Shown: positions 27,348 to 36,233 of the stretch, one piece after another
How the letters are laid out: every line of letters starts with the position of its first letter
Numbering within the stretch: position 1 is the first letter of the stretch
Assembly (NCBI GenBank): GCA_016212925.1
Contig: JACRDF010000029.1
Span: forward strand, 1 to 56,532
Origin: Desulfomonile tiedjei
GTDB taxonomy: Bacteria > Desulfobacterota > Desulfomonilia > Desulfomonilales > Desulfomonilaceae
Direction: 5' to 3'
Length of the DNA stretch: 56,532 bases
Position numbers and translations under genes: made by a program
The notes under the pieces: generated by a model
What the model saw: only the letters and a program-made list of their open reading frames with translations
Database searches by the model: none
What the model was told of the DNA's origin: nothing

Positions 27348-27434
27348 TGAGAGGGCTTCTCTTCAAAGGGTGAGCCCAAGAGATTTTTGCAGAAAGTTCC
27401 ACCCCACAGATCTCTAAAGTGATACATTGCCTTC

Positions 27435-30400
27435 ATGGCAGCCGACTCCAAAACACAAGCCGTTCAAGGCCATATCGTCCGTATAGCGTCTGAGCCGCGA
27501 CCTGCCCCGCGAGGTGGGTACATGTTTCGCGGGGTCGAGCTGGTCGCTGACGCGGACAGCGATCGGATATTCTTGATGTTTCCGGAGTTCTGCGGGAACG
27601 AAAACTACGAGTTTCCATTGCTGTGCTGGGAAGGGGCGCGGGTTGCCGCGTTCAATCTTGAAGTCAACAACCGACTGGACGATGGTAGCGTCATTTACAC
27701 GGTGACTCCTGACAGCGACCTGTTGCTGGAACCCTTTCGCCCTGTGAGTGTAACGGAAGCTGTGGAGGGCGCGGGATGCGTTTGGTCGGCCGACGTTCGA
27801 TTCCGTGCAGGTCCTGATGAGCCTTTCTGGATGGCTAAGGGCAAGCTTGTTCACAGCCTGTTCGAACAACTCCTCTGCAATCCGTCTACATCGGCCCGGC
27901 AATTTCAGGAGGTTTTCAAGAGATCTCTGCCAACCATCAAAAGAATACTCCCCGGCTCGAGCGTCTGGGTGACAGAGAAAGAGTTGAAGGCCGAGGCTGG
28001 AACACATTTCAACAACCTGAAATCATGGTTGAAAGATAACGGGAAAGGCCTTTCTGCTGTGGAAGTGGAGGTGGATCGGGTTTCAGCCCGGTGGGGACTA
28101 AAAGGCAGGGCTGATGCGATCTTTCACAATGGAGAGCGTGGAACAATAGTTGAACTTAAGTCCGGCAGATTCGCGGCCGATGATCATCTGCTGCAACTTT
28201 TCGCCTATCTGTTGCTCTTTTTCGATGAAGGGAAGAAGGCAGAACTTGATGGATGCGTCTTGTACTCTGCCATAGGAAGGCTCGAAAAGCTTCAGAGACC
28301 TCAGAACCATTGGAAAAGAACCATCCTGCTGGGCCGCAACCGGATCATATCGCTGAAACACTCGTATACGCTGAATGGCCTGGGATCGTCCGATGATCAA
28401 ACCTGCGGCCGGACCGGGAAATGTTTTGCCAGGCCGTCGTGTCAGAAGATTTTCGGCAATTCCGGAAGTACGGAATCTCTCCTGACAGGAAAAGACAGGG
28501 AGTATTACGAGCGCTGGTTCAGGCTCTTGTCGATTGAGTCATGGGCTCAGGAAGGGAACTTCTCCCGTATTCTGGACTCCGGGACGCTCAACGAGCGACT
28601 GGAGGAAGAGGTCACGCTCCAGGTAGAACGTCTGGAGATCTTAAATAATGGGGAAGCCGGCGCGAAGGCGGCCGGTGAAGTTGATGACTCCGCGATCCTT
28701 GCCGATTCCTTGAGCCCCGATTGGGAAACCGAAAACCCGTTGGTGGGAGGCTCGGTCGAAGTCCTGCTGTTCGTCGACAGAGCCCAGGTGGACATAGGCC
28801 CGGGAGAAGAAATCATTCTTCACCGAGGTGATCCCGGCTCGCGACAGGCGGTCCGAGGAAGAGTGACGGGCTGTGACAGCGGTCGAGTCACGGTGAACCT
28901 TAAATTCCCCTATCAGTGCGCCCCTAATGATGGGTCTCAACTTGCCGAGTTGATGCGCGAAAATCAAAGTTGGCTCCTGGACCGCATACCATTCTCAAGG
29001 GGGCCGGAGATCTCCCGCCATGCACTCTTTAACTTCTTCTCCAGAGGCGATTCCCGGATAGTTAATCTGGTCGTCCACGGGGAAGCTGAACAGCTCGCCG
29101 AATCGCCCGGTCAAGAGGGCCGTGAAGCCGGGCACGTCCCGAGAATTTCTTCGATCCAAGGCCAATCAGAGGATTCGCGCGATGATCTTTGTTTTTCCGA
29201 GGGCCTGGATTGTGAGTTGAACGAAGATCAAGAGGCAGCGATCAATGCCGCGCTTGAAACGGACACCTATCATCTCGTTCATGGCCCACCTGGCACAGGC
29301 AAGACAAGAGTGCTCGCCCGGCTCATCAGGATCTGTCTGGATCGAGGCGAGCGCTTATTGGTGGCTTGTCCCACGAATGTGGCACTTGACCGACTGCTTA
29401 TCGGGTTGATGGATCTTGGCGTCAAGGACTTCCTTCGCATTGGGGGCCGGACGAGCGTTTCCAGAGAATTCCTGGACCGCTTGGAGCGACTGGGCAACCC
29501 CCCTATCCTCTTGGAGGATCTCACCGGTTTGGATTGCGGTTTCAAGGAGTTCAGGAAGAGAGTAAGCGACATCAAGCTCATAGGAGCCACGGCGTACCAA
29601 TGCACGGCTCATCCGATCTTCCTGCGCAAGAGGTTTGACCGGGTAATAGTTGATGAAGCCGGACAGTTGGATGAACCGTCCACCTTGGGGCCTCTGTCGC
29701 TGGCTCTAAAAGTTGTGCTGGGCGGAGACCATCTCCAACTTCCCCCGATTGTGCAGACTCGGCCGGAAAACTCAGCCTTTCCAGGCGATGTCGGCCTTGA
29801 GCAATCCCTTTTCGAGCGTCTTTACAACTCCTCGCGGCCGAAGAGGATCTCTTCATTGAGGATGCAATATCGGATGAACAGGGAAATCCAGGACGTCCCC
29901 TCTCGGCTCTTCTACGAGGGCAGGCTCCTCCCGGCACCCGAAGCCGCGTGCCGCCGATTGAGCACTAAACCGGGAGTTTCCGACGACGATCGTATAAACA
30001 GGATAATAGATCCGGACATCCCGGTGGTCTTCGTAGATGTGGAGGGGGCGGACAGCGGGAAGGCAAGGCCCGAAGAAGCCGCGGTGGCGTGCAACATATT
30101 GGAAAGTTTGGTGGAAAGCGGTGTGCCCGCAAGCGAGATTGGTGTGATCACGCCGTACAGGGCTCAGCAGGCTTTGATTCGAAGACACATCTCGAACAGT
30201 CGCTGCCGCAATTCGTTTTTCTCGGTGGACACCGTGGACCGTTTTCAAGGAGGCGAACGAGAGGTCATAATACTCTCTCTTGCCAGGTCTGACGAGGTAA
30301 CCTCCTTTCTGGCTGATAGGAAGCGCCTGAACGTGTCTCTGAGCCGTGCCAGGTCCAAACTTATACTGTTGGGGCACGGGCCGATTTTAATGGACCATCC

Positions 30401-30455
30401 GCTCTTTGTCTCGTTGCTGGATGGACTGGAACGAGTCACAGTCAAATCGGGGTGA
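27435..30455 (+). CDS. Dna2-like nuclease-helicase (PD-(D/E)XK nuclease, Fe-S and SF1B helicase)
   Basis: The 1006-residue protein joins a RecB-type nuclease domain (GRADAIFHNGERGTIVELKSG, about 222-243, with Asp, Glu and Lys of the PD-(D/E)XK site), cysteines at about 148, 324, 330 and 336 that may hold an Fe-S cluster as in Dna2/AddB, and a C-terminal SF1B helicase: HGPPGTGKTRV near 615, VDEAGQ near 739, GGDHLQLPPI, QYRMN, TPYRAQ, VDTVDRFQGGEREV and RLNVSLSRARS. This domain order is that of eukaryotic Dna2, which removes RNA-primed flaps and resects DNA ends. Cysteine spacing differs from the classic C-x2-C-x5-C, so cluster binding is uncertain. It lies directly against polA. Confidence 0.82.
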   Translation: MAADSKTQAVQGHIVRIASEPRPAPRGGYMFRGVELVADADSDRIFLMFPEFCGNENYEFPLLCWEGARVAAFNLEVNNRLDDGSVIYTVTPDSDLLLEPFRPVSVTEAVEGAGCVWSADVRFRAGPDEPFWMAKGKLVHSLFEQLLCNPSTSARQFQEVFKRSLPTIKRILPGSSVWVTEKELKAEAGTHFNNLKSWLKDNGKGLSAVEVEVDRVSARWGLKGRADAIFHNGERGTIVELKSGRFAADDHLLQLFAYLLLFFDEGKKAELDGCVLYSAIGRLEKLQRPQNHWKRTILLGRNRIISLKHSYTLNGLGSSDDQTCGRTGKCFARPSCQKIFGNSGSTESLLTGKDREYYERWFRLLSIESWAQEGNFSRILDSGTLNERLEEEVTLQVERLEILNNGEAGAKAAGEVDDSAILADSLSPDWETENPLVGGSVEVLLFVDRAQVDIGPGEEIILHRGDPGSRQAVRGRVTGCDSGRVTVNLKFPYQCAPNDGSQLAELMRENQSWLLDRIPFSRGPEISRHALFNFFSRGDSRIVNLVVHGEAEQLAESPGQEGREAGHVPRISSIQGQSEDSRDDLCFSEGLDCELNEDQEAAINAALETDTYHLVHGPPGTGKTRVLARLIRICLDRGERLLVACPTNVALDRLLIGLMDLGVKDFLRIGGRTSVSREFLDRLERLGNPPILLEDLTGLDCGFKEFRKRVSDIKLIGATAYQCTAHPIFLRKRFDRVIVDEAGQLDEPSTLGPLSLALKVVLGGDHLQLPPIVQTRPENSAFPGDVGLEQSLFERLYNSSRPKRISSLRMQYRMNREIQDVPSRLFYEGRLLPAPEAACRRLSTKPGVSDDDRINRIIDPDIPVVFVDVEGADSGKARPEEAAVACNILESLVESGVPASEIGVITPYRAQQALIRRHISNSRCRNSFFSVDTVDRFQGGEREVIILSLARSDEVTSFLADRKRLNVSLSRARSKLILLGHGPILMDHPLFVSLLDGLERVTVKSG

Positions 30456-30463
30456 TGGTAAAC

Positions 30464-33130
30464 ATGACAGCAAAAAAAGAGACGATTTATCTAATTGACG
30501 GCAGTTCATACATTTACAGAGCTTACCACGCCACAGGAGGGCTCTCAAACTCCAAGGGATTCCCGACAGGCGCTGTATTCGGTTTCACCAACATGATTAT
30601 GAAGACCTTGAAGGACAAGGCGCCCAGATACATTGCGGTAGTCTTTGACGCCAAAGGCCCCACCTTCAGGCACGAGAAATTTCCCGAGTACAAAGCCAAT
30701 CGTCCGTCAATGCCTGAGGACCTGAAGGTCCAGATCCCCTTGATTCACCAAATTGTTGAGGCATACTCCCTGCCCTCTCTTTCCATAGAGGGGTTCGAGG
30801 CGGACGATGTCATCGCAACCATAGCTAATCAGGCCAAAGAGAAAGGCTGGGATGTTGTTGTCGTCTCGGCCGACAAAGACCTGATGCAACTGGTCGGTGC
30901 CGGAGTTGTGATGTGGGACCCGCAGAGGGACATGGTCTACGATCCTGAGGCGGTGCAGAAGAAGTTCGGGGTGCCGCCGACTCAACTCTTGGACCTTCTG
31001 GCGCTTATGGGAGACAGTTCTGATAACGTTCCGGGTGTTCCAGGTGTGGGCCAGAAAACCGCGACCTCTTTGATACAACAGTTCGGTTCTGTGGAAGGCG
31101 TTTATTCTCGCGTGGACGAGGTGCAACAGCCCAGGATCAGGAGTAATCTTGCGGAGAATCGCGACAAGGCATTTCTCAGTCGGGACCTGATATCTTTGAA
31201 CTATGAGACGCCGGTTGGAAAGGCACTGGAAGACCTCGTTCCAGGCGAGTACGACACGGAACGGCTCCGAGAGATATTCGGGGAGCTGGAATTCAAGAAG
31301 CTTATGGGCGACCTTCCCGCACAGAAAACCCTCGATTTTTCAGGTTATTGTGTGATCGCCGCCCTGTCGGAATTGAAAAAGTGGGCCACCAGCCTGCAGG
31401 AAAAGGGAAAATTCGCGGTGGATTTGGAGACCACCTCCGAACAACCTGTCCGCGCCGACCTGGTGGGAATATCGCTCTGTGGCGAAGACGGGCAAGCCTG
31501 TTACGTACCGGTCGGCCACGTCAAAGGCACCCAGTTGCCGAAAAAGGACGTGCTGGACGTTCTACGCCCGATTCTGGAAGACGAAGATATCGAAAAGGTC
31601 GGCCAGAACATCAAGTACGACATGATCGTCCTCAAAAAGGAAGGAGTCGAGATAAGAGGCATCAAATGCGACACAATGCTCGCATCTTATCTTCTTGATC
31701 CTTCTCGGCGGGGCCATTCACTGGACGATCTGGCACAGGTGTTTCTGGAACACCGTATGATCGGCATCAAGGAGCTTATCGGCACAGGAAAAGGCCAGAT
31801 CCTTTTTTCGCAGGTGGATATTCCCCAAGCCGCAGAGTACGCGAGCGAAGATGCGGACGCGACATGGCGCGTGGCCTCGATTCTCTGCCCAAGAATAGAT
31901 CAGGAAGGTTTGGGGGATCTGTTCCGCAATGTCGAGCTGCCCTTGATTCCTGTCCTGGTAGACATGGAACTGGCCGGCGTGCGTGTGGACACAACCTATT
32001 TGCAGGAGCTTTCGGGAGAATTCGGTAAAGTGCTCGAGGAGACTGAAAGCCAGATTTACCAGATCGCCGGAGAGTACTTCAACATCAATTCTCCCAAACA
32101 ACTGGGTGAAATCCTTTTCGAGAAACTGGGGCTAAAGTCGGTAAAGAAAACCAAGACCGGCCTTTCCACGTCGCTGGAAGTGCTCGAACAGTTGGCGTTG
32201 GAGCATGACCTTCCGGCCAAGATCCTCGAATATCGCTCGATTTTCAAGCTCAAATCCACCTACGTTGATGCGCTTTCGACCCTGGTCAACCCGGTGACCG
32301 GCCGGATACACACATCGTACAACCAGGCAGTGGCAGCTACAGGACGACTGTCCTCGTCCGATCCCAATTTGCAGAATATCCCTATTAGAACCGCGGAAGG
32401 CCGCAAGATCCGGCGGGCCTTCATACCCGAGGACGGGCACGTGTTTGTGGCCGCGGACTATTCCCAGATCGAGCTTCGGGTCATGGCACACCTTTCCGGT
32501 GACGAAAGGCTTAGGACGGCGTTTTCCGCAGGGGAGGACATCCATGCCATTACAGCCGCAAGTGTGTTCGGCTGTTCCCCTGCTCAGGTCACTCCCGAAA
32601 TGAGGCGAAAGGCCAAAGCGATCAATTTCGGGATTATGTACGGCATGGGGCCGTTCAAGCTCTCCAGTCAGATCGGAGTGGGCCTTAAAATGGCTCGCAA
32701 ATACCTGGACGATTATTATGAGACCTATTCCGGCGTGAAAAAATACATGGAGGAAATCCCGGAACAAGCAACCAAAGACGGATTCGTTACCACCATACTG
32801 GGGCGAAAGCGCTTTCTGCCGGACCTGAACAACCCCAACAAAATCGCCCAACAGGCAGCTAGAAGGGTCGCTATAAATACCACGACTCAGGGGAGTGCAG
32901 CGGATCTGATGAAACTCGCCATGATTCATGTTCACAAGGCGCTCCGAGACCGCGGCTTGCCGGCACGCATGATCCTGCAAGTGCACGACGAGCTGATCCT
33001 GGAGGTTCGAGCCGACGCGGCTGACGAGACCGCGGAAATTCTGAAAAAGAAGATGGAACAGGTCTATCCACTGGCCGTGCCTCTCGTGGTCGACGTGGCC
33101 ACTGGTAAAAACTGGGCCGAGGCGCATTAG
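30464..33130 (+). CDS. polA: DNA polymerase I with intact 5' nuclease and 3'-5' exonuclease
   Basis: From the ATG at 30464 (GGTGATGG in front) the product is 888 residues. The 5' nuclease domain (about 1-290) opens with IYLIDGSSYIYRAYHA; the proofreading domain keeps the DLETTS and YASEDAD acids; the polymerase domain shows GRLSSSDPNLQNIP, DYSQIELRVMAH, RRKAKAINFGIMYGM and QVHDELILEV. All catalytic motifs are present. It fills gaps and removes primers or damage. In-frame starts at 30452 and 30455 overlap the upstream gene's stop. The packing against the Dna2-like gene suggests coupled expression. Confidence 0.96.
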   Translation: MTAKKETIYLIDGSSYIYRAYHATGGLSNSKGFPTGAVFGFTNMIMKTLKDKAPRYIAVVFDAKGPTFRHEKFPEYKANRPSMPEDLKVQIPLIHQIVEAYSLPSLSIEGFEADDVIATIANQAKEKGWDVVVVSADKDLMQLVGAGVVMWDPQRDMVYDPEAVQKKFGVPPTQLLDLLALMGDSSDNVPGVPGVGQKTATSLIQQFGSVEGVYSRVDEVQQPRIRSNLAENRDKAFLSRDLISLNYETPVGKALEDLVPGEYDTERLREIFGELEFKKLMGDLPAQKTLDFSGYCVIAALSELKKWATSLQEKGKFAVDLETTSEQPVRADLVGISLCGEDGQACYVPVGHVKGTQLPKKDVLDVLRPILEDEDIEKVGQNIKYDMIVLKKEGVEIRGIKCDTMLASYLLDPSRRGHSLDDLAQVFLEHRMIGIKELIGTGKGQILFSQVDIPQAAEYASEDADATWRVASILCPRIDQEGLGDLFRNVELPLIPVLVDMELAGVRVDTTYLQELSGEFGKVLEETESQIYQIAGEYFNINSPKQLGEILFEKLGLKSVKKTKTGLSTSLEVLEQLALEHDLPAKILEYRSIFKLKSTYVDALSTLVNPVTGRIHTSYNQAVAATGRLSSSDPNLQNIPIRTAEGRKIRRAFIPEDGHVFVAADYSQIELRVMAHLSGDERLRTAFSAGEDIHAITAASVFGCSPAQVTPEMRRKAKAINFGIMYGMGPFKLSSQIGVGLKMARKYLDDYYETYSGVKKYMEEIPEQATKDGFVTTILGRKRFLPDLNNPNKIAQQAARRVAINTTTQGSAADLMKLAMIHVHKALRDRGLPARMILQVHDELILEVRADAADETAEILKKKMEQVYPLAVPLVVDVATGKNWAEAH

Positions 33131-33141
33131 GTGAAGGAGAT

Positions 33142-33292
33142 TCTGGGGGAAACTTTTTTGCAAAAACTGCTGCGCGCAGGGCGACAACCCGTCTTTAGAC
33201 TGGCTCAACCGCTGTCCTGAACGTGGGCAACTCGAAGGAATGTGTGGCCGCCCGCCGAGGGCACCCCAGACCCCCTTCAAAAAACTCCTATA
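33142..33292. repeat. Copy F of the palindromic element, interrupted
   Basis: GGGGGAAACTTTTTTGCAAA (33145-33173 region) is the left half, and AGACCCCCTTCAAAAAACTC (33267-33287 region) is the right end as in copy E. The middle is unrelated sequence that includes GCCGCCCGCCGAGGGCACCC, also present near copy A at about 4001-4020. Confidence 0.5.
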
Positions 33293-33369
33293 TCTTGTTT
33301 AGATATGCGCCTCGGCTTCGACGCCTTGTATACTGTTTCTCTGAAGTTCTTGCCGAGTGGTGCATTCCA

Positions 33370-33415
33370 GTCGTCCCGGCGAAAGCCGGGACCCAGGTTC
33401 TCCTGGATCCCGGCT
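33370..33415. repeat. GTCCCGGC-type dispersed repeat
   Basis: TCGTCCCGGC/GCCGGGAC with a CTCCTGGATCC core; related to 5236-5308. Confidence 0.65.
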
Positions 33416-33421
33416 TATTGT

Positions 33422-33450
33422 CTGGTTCCCAGGCTCCGCCTGGGAACCAG
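33422..33450. repeat. Perfect 13-bp-stem hairpin
   Basis: CTGGTTCCCAGGC and GCCTGGGAACCAG around a TCC loop, 50 bases upstream of cinA. Confidence 0.65.
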
Positions 33451-33500
33451 GATTTTGTTGTCACGGTCGTGGCGACACTGCGTGAACAGGAGCAAATTAT

Positions 33501-34781
33501 ATGGACGGTTCGTTTGAGGCATGGATACTCACGGTAGGCAACGAAATAATCAACGGCGTTATCACCGACACCAACCGGGAAGCCATTTCGCGGGAATTAA
33601 GGTCAGTGGGTATTACCGTAAAAGGAATGTCCTCAGTGGGAGACGACCCGGCACTCATCGCTGACGCCCTTGGCATGGCAATGGAACGGGCTCAAGTGAC
33701 CGTTGTCTCTGGAGGCCTGGGGCCAACGGAAGATGACAAGACCTCGGCGTCGGTCGCAAGCTTCCTGGGGGTTCCGTTGCGGTCCGACCCGGAACAACTT
33801 GCGCGGATAGAGGAACGCTTCCGCCAGTGGAGCCGGCCTATGGCAGCCACAAACGCCAAACAGGCTCTGTTCCCTGAAGGGGCCATCCCGATTCCCAACG
33901 ATTACGGGACCGCTCCCGGATTCCTGATCGAGAGACAAGGGCGGATAGCTCTGTTCTTTCCGGGCGTCCCGAGGGAATTGATAAGAATGCTGCGGGAACG
34001 AGGCATTCCGGCCATAGTGGAACGTTTCGGCGTCTCGAAACAGGTCTTCAAGACGAAAACGCTTAATGTCTATGGCCTGTCTGAATCCAAACTGGGAGAG
34101 ATCCTGTCAGACGTGGCTCGTGACGAGGACAACTATCACCTCGCTTTTCTACCAAGATTTCCCATAATTAGACTTCGCATGGATGCTAGTGCAGGAACGG
34201 CTGAGGAGGCTGAGCGAATTCTGGTCTTAAAGCAGACGGTACTGAACGAAAGGCTGATAGAGAATATAATCTCCGATGCCGGCCGGTCCATGGAAGAGGT
34301 CGTGCTTGAACTCCTCGAGAGCAAGGGTCTCACCTTGGCCCTGGCTGAATCTATAACCGGCGGCATGATCGGGGAAATGATCACCAGAGTGTCAGGTAGT
34401 TCGCGGACCTTCATGGGATCAACTGTAAGTTATTCCAATGAATTGAAAGTTGATGTGCTGGGCGTGTCCGAACAGACAATCCGGACTTACGGGGCCGTGT
34501 CCCACCGCTGTGCACGCGAGATGGCTGAAGGGGCCAGGAAAGTCGCCAAGGCGGATGTAGGCCTTTCTGTTACGGGCGTTGCGGGTCCGGATGGCGGAAC
34601 ACCGGAAAAGCCGGTCGGCACCCTTTTCCTCGGCCTGTCAACGCCGGACCTTACGACCAGTAGAGGCTTCCTTCTGCCGGGAGCGCGAGAATGGGTCCGC
34701 ACCCTGGCCGCAATGCAGGCGCTCGATCTCTTGAGGAGACACTTACTGGGTTATCGTGTTTACGGAACAGAGGAAGAGTAG
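33501..34781 (+). CDS. cinA: CinA family protein (molybdopterin-binding-like and PncC amidase domains)
   Basis: The 426-residue protein has an N-terminal MoCF-like domain (TVGNEIINGVITDTNREAI, SGGLGPTEDDKT) and a C-terminal nicotinamide-nucleotide amidase domain (LAESITGGMIGEMITRVSG, VTGVAGPDGGTPEKPVGT). CinA relatives recycle NMN, and the N-terminal domain has ADP-ribose pyrophosphatase activity in some members. AGGAG lies eight bases before the ATG. It is followed 15 bases later by the menaquinone methyltransferase gene. Confidence 0.92.
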   Translation: MDGSFEAWILTVGNEIINGVITDTNREAISRELRSVGITVKGMSSVGDDPALIADALGMAMERAQVTVVSGGLGPTEDDKTSASVASFLGVPLRSDPEQLARIEERFRQWSRPMAATNAKQALFPEGAIPIPNDYGTAPGFLIERQGRIALFFPGVPRELIRMLRERGIPAIVERFGVSKQVFKTKTLNVYGLSESKLGEILSDVARDEDNYHLAFLPRFPIIRLRMDASAGTAEEAERILVLKQTVLNERLIENIISDAGRSMEEVVLELLESKGLTLALAESITGGMIGEMITRVSGSSRTFMGSTVSYSNELKVDVLGVSEQTIRTYGAVSHRCAREMAEGARKVAKADVGLSVTGVAGPDGGTPEKPVGTLFLGLSTPDLTTSRGFLLPGAREWVRTLAAMQALDLLRRHLLGYRVYGTEEE

Positions 34782-34796
34782 GATAATCGGTAACAA

Positions 34797-35543
34797 ATGA
34801 CAAATACATCACAGAAAAATGACGGGGAGCGTCGCCAGGATTCTTTGATTTCCGCACAAGAGAATCGCGAAATGTTCGATCACATATCCGGTTATTACGA
34901 CGGGACGAACCGGATTCTTTCTTTTGGACTTGATGAACACTGGCGCCGCCGCGCTGTGTCACGACTCGCTCCGGGTCCCGGCCGCACGTATCTGGATATC
35001 GGGTGCGGCACAGGGGACATTGCTCTGGAAATTCTGAAGCAGTGCCCGGAGAGCAAAGTCATAGGCATTGATCAATCGGACGGCATGCTCGGCGTGGGGC
35101 GAACAAAAATTCGCGGAGCCGGATTGGAGAACGCTATTTCGCTGGTCCTGGCGGATGTCCTTGACCTGCGTTACGAGGATAATTCCTTCGATGGAGCTAT
35201 CACTTCATTCTGTATAAGAAATGTCACCGACAGGCGTCGCGCGTTAAATGAAATCCACAGAGTCGTTCGCCCCGGCGGCCTGCTTGTGATCCTGGAACTC
35301 ACCGAACCTCAGGGACTGTTCATGAAACCTATGTTCAAGCTTTACGCAAAGGTTGTGATGCCCCTGGTGACAAAGCTGCTATCCTCTGTATCTGCTTATC
35401 GTTATCTCGCCGACTCAATGGCGGACTTTCCGAGCCCTCAGTCGGTTTTGGATATCATGAAAGAAACCGGCTTTGAGGACCTCAAGCACGGCCACATGAC
35501 TGGCGGGATCGTGACACTTTTTGCGGGGCAGGTGAAGAGTTGA
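34797..35543 (+). CDS. ubiE: Demethylmenaquinone methyltransferase (UbiE/MenG family)
   Basis: The 248-residue SAM-dependent methyltransferase shows the family signature YYDGTNRILSFGLDEHWRR near the N terminus, the SAM-binding LDIGCGTGDIALEIL, and SFCIRNVTDRRRALNEIHRV followed by RPGG. It adds the C-2 methyl group of menaquinone (or ubiquinone). In an anaerobe menaquinone is expected, so menG is an alternative name. Length is normal. Confidence 0.9.
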   Translation: MTNTSQKNDGERRQDSLISAQENREMFDHISGYYDGTNRILSFGLDEHWRRRAVSRLAPGPGRTYLDIGCGTGDIALEILKQCPESKVIGIDQSDGMLGVGRTKIRGAGLENAISLVLADVLDLRYEDNSFDGAITSFCIRNVTDRRRALNEIHRVVRPGGLLVILELTEPQGLFMKPMFKLYAKVVMPLVTKLLSSVSAYRYLADSMADFPSPQSVLDIMKETGFEDLKHGHMTGGIVTLFAGQVKS

Positions 35544-35584
35544 GGATCGAAGTCGTAACATCTGCCTTCAAGAAGCTGAAAGAT

Positions 35585-36142
35585 TCAGGTCGCAGTGCTG
35601 GTGGACTCCGGTGACGCGTTTGTTCGCTTCCTCAACCATCCCATGATGAACATTGTCCCTGCGTAAAAAGAGCCAATGCAACCGAGGATTTTTGCCAGCA
35701 GGTCGGCTATCCGGTTGGTAGCCGACATCATCCCATCCTGATCGTTCCCTTCCTTCGCGGGGGCTCCGGGTTTGGTCTTTAGAACATCGAGCATCGTGTT
35801 TACAAGGGCCAATTGGTCGTTCAAACCCTTGTTCTTTTCCTCAGTGACCGCAAGCTGACGTTTCAGGTTTTCGATTTCCCTCTTGAGTTTTTCCTCTGCC
35901 CCGGAGTCACCACCGCCCATGAGGGCTTTGGCTTCGGTCCGGTCAAGCTTATCCCTCAGCCCAGCCTGTTCTCGCTGTGCTTCTGTAACAGCCGAAAGGA
36001 ATTGCTCCGGATTCAACGCGGCCTTCACTGCTGTCAACAGAGGAATAGTAAAATACACGCCCAACAGTGCCGCGACTACCAACAAAGCTGCCTGTCGAAG
36101 AAGATGCCTCCGTTCACTCGTATGGGTCTGTTCGGAGTTCAT
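35585..36142 (-). CDS. Membrane protein with coiled coil between two helices
   Basis: From the ATG at 36142 (AAAGGACTGGAAT in front) the product is 185 residues. A helix about residues 16-38 (AALLVVAALLGVYFTIPLLT) is followed by a charged coiled coil (about 58-115, with a KLKREIENLKRQLAVTEEK core) and a second hydrophobic segment near residues 145-170 (LLAKILGCIGSFYAGTMFIM). No family recognised. It follows the CHAT gene by 92 bases on the same strand. A scaffold or partner of the CHAT protein is possible; that is inferred from position only. Confidence 0.65.
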   Translation of the reverse strand: MNSEQTHTSERRHLLRQAALLVVAALLGVYFTIPLLTAVKAALNPEQFLSAVTEAQREQAGLRDKLDRTEAKALMGGGDSGAEEKLKREIENLKRQLAVTEEKNKGLNDQLALVNTMLDVLKTKPGAPAKEGNDQDGMMSATNRIADLLAKILGCIGSFYAGTMFIMGWLRKRTNASPESTSTAT

Positions 36143-36233
36143 ATTCCAGTCCTTTGTGAGAGACAGAAAACATTTACTCGAATTCGGTAGAAGCATCCTG
36201 CTGTTAGCACGATGCGAACCGGTGTATGCAATG

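Larger units (their letters stand above)
33131..33500. other. Intergenic region with interrupted repeat and hairpins
   Basis: Holds copy F of the palindromic repeat, split by about 90 bases of other sequence, then a GTCCCGGC-type repeat and a perfect hairpin. No gene-like frame. Confidence 0.55.

Noticed and set aside
31718-33280. Large minus-strand frames opposite polA
   Set aside because: Shadows caused by codon bias of polA; no motifs.
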